A stretch of DNA of 5,155 nt from an uncultured Archangium sp. GTDB lineage: Bacteria > Myxococcota > Myxococcia > Myxococcales > Myxococcaceae. Below the pieces are notes generated by a model. That model did no database searches and was not told the origin of the DNA. It worked only from the letters and a program-made list of their open reading frames with translations. Shown here piece after piece: positions 4,855 to 5,155 of this stretch (its first letter is position 1; each line of letters opens with the position of its first letter). A program made the position numbers and the translations under genes. The stretch lies in assembly GCA_946479335.1 (NCBI GenBank), contig CAMLFP010000395.1:1-5155 (forward strand), read 5' to 3'.

Positions 4855-5132
4855 TTGTTCTTTCCTTCTTCCATCAACCGATTGGCCGCGCGGATGAAGG
4901 CGTAGAAGCCCACCGCGCTGCCTCCCAACCCGCCGATGAGCAAGCCCACCGGTGAGACGCCCCACCACCGGTCGGCTCCGTAGCCGACCGCCACCCCGAA
5001 GAGCGCCGCCCCGACGAACTGCCACACCGCGCTCAGCCACGGTGCTGCTGCCCGGTAGGTCCGGGCCAGCGACGACAAGCCCTCGTCAGGGTCGCCCTTC
5101 AAGCGGCGCGGCACGTACCAAACGGCCCCCAA
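4851..5132 (-). CDS. atpZ: AtpZ-family (ATPase_gene1) two-helix membrane protein; start unresolved
   Basis: A small accessory protein encoded at the head of many F0F1 operons; AtpZ with AtpI is reported to form a membrane complex linked to c-ring assembly and divalent-cation supply. Counting from a TTG at 5132 it has 93 residues: a charged cytoplasmic N-terminus, helix 1 at about 35-52 (WQFVGAALFGVAVGYGADRW), a short loop with GVSPVG, helix 2 at about 62-81 ending GFYAFIRAANRL, and a polar tail. The GxxxG-rich helix 1, aspartate after it, and P-x-G-x-x-x-G helix 2 match the family pattern. The start is unclear: the frame is open to the window edge, and TTG 5132, GTG 5114 and TTG 5102 are all possible, none with a strong Shine-Dalgarno. 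It overlaps atpI as GTGA. The operon promoter must lie at or beyond the right edge. Confidence 0.84.
   Translation of the reverse strand: MGAVWYVPRRLKGDPDEGLSSLARTYRAAAPWLSAVWQFVGAALFGVAVGYGADRWWGVSPVGLLIGGLGGSAVGFYAFIRAANRLMEEGKNK
4863..4867 (-). promoter_or_regulatory. Shine-Dalgarno deciding the GTG start of atpI
   Basis: AAGGA inside the 3' end of atpZ lies 8 bases before the GTG at 4854-4852. Together with the GTGA overlap it identifies a non-ATG start. Confidence 0.7.
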
Positions 5133-5155
5133 AAGACAACGGGAAAGCGGATCAC

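Noticed and set aside
4855..5040. Upstream extension of the atpI frame
   Set aside because: It overlaps atpZ with Arg/Gly-rich shadow sequence; GTG 4854 has a good Shine-Dalgarno and a GTGA overlap.

Overview
This is a GC-rich stretch with strong G/C bias at third codon positions. Gene content and protein character (an F0 ATP synthase operon with a long signal-peptide-bearing AtpB, and a two-component kinase) suggest a free-living Gram-negative proteobacterium-like organism. A myxobacterium or relative is my best guess, from composition and gene style only; no taxonomic marker gene is present.

Layout, left to right. Positions 1-180 hold a 78-bp tandem repeat (about 2.3 copies visible, running off the left edge). 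It leads into a plus-strand, membrane-bound sensor histidine kinase (219-1478). A minus-strand class I SAM-dependent methyltransferase (1486-2385) converges on the kinase, with only 7 bp between the stop codons and a small hairpin covering both stops. The remainder (2474 to the right edge) is a minus-strand operon for the membrane sector of the F-type ATP synthase, in transcription order atpZ - atpI - atpB - atpE - atpF.

The ATP synthase genes work as one unit. AtpZ and AtpI are small membrane accessory proteins, known in other bacteria for c-ring assembly or Mg2+/Ca2+ supply. AtpB (a), AtpE (c) and AtpF (b) make the proton channel, the rotor ring and the peripheral stalk. The first three genes are translationally coupled (GTGA and ATGA overlaps). 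atpB-atpE and atpE-atpF are separated by 105- and 81-bp structured spacers, which could set the high c-subunit yield. A hairpin follows atpF, and the next gene is the methyltransferase rather than atpH, so the F1 genes must lie elsewhere.

I see no phage, IS, CRISPR, toxin-antitoxin or RNA gene. Most of the window is ordinary core biology. The points worth a second look are the 78-bp repeats, the REP-like palindrome inside the atp operon, and the unusual AtpB termini (periplasmic extension with a cysteine pair; histidine-rich tail). I found no convincing evidence of an undescribed multi-gene system.
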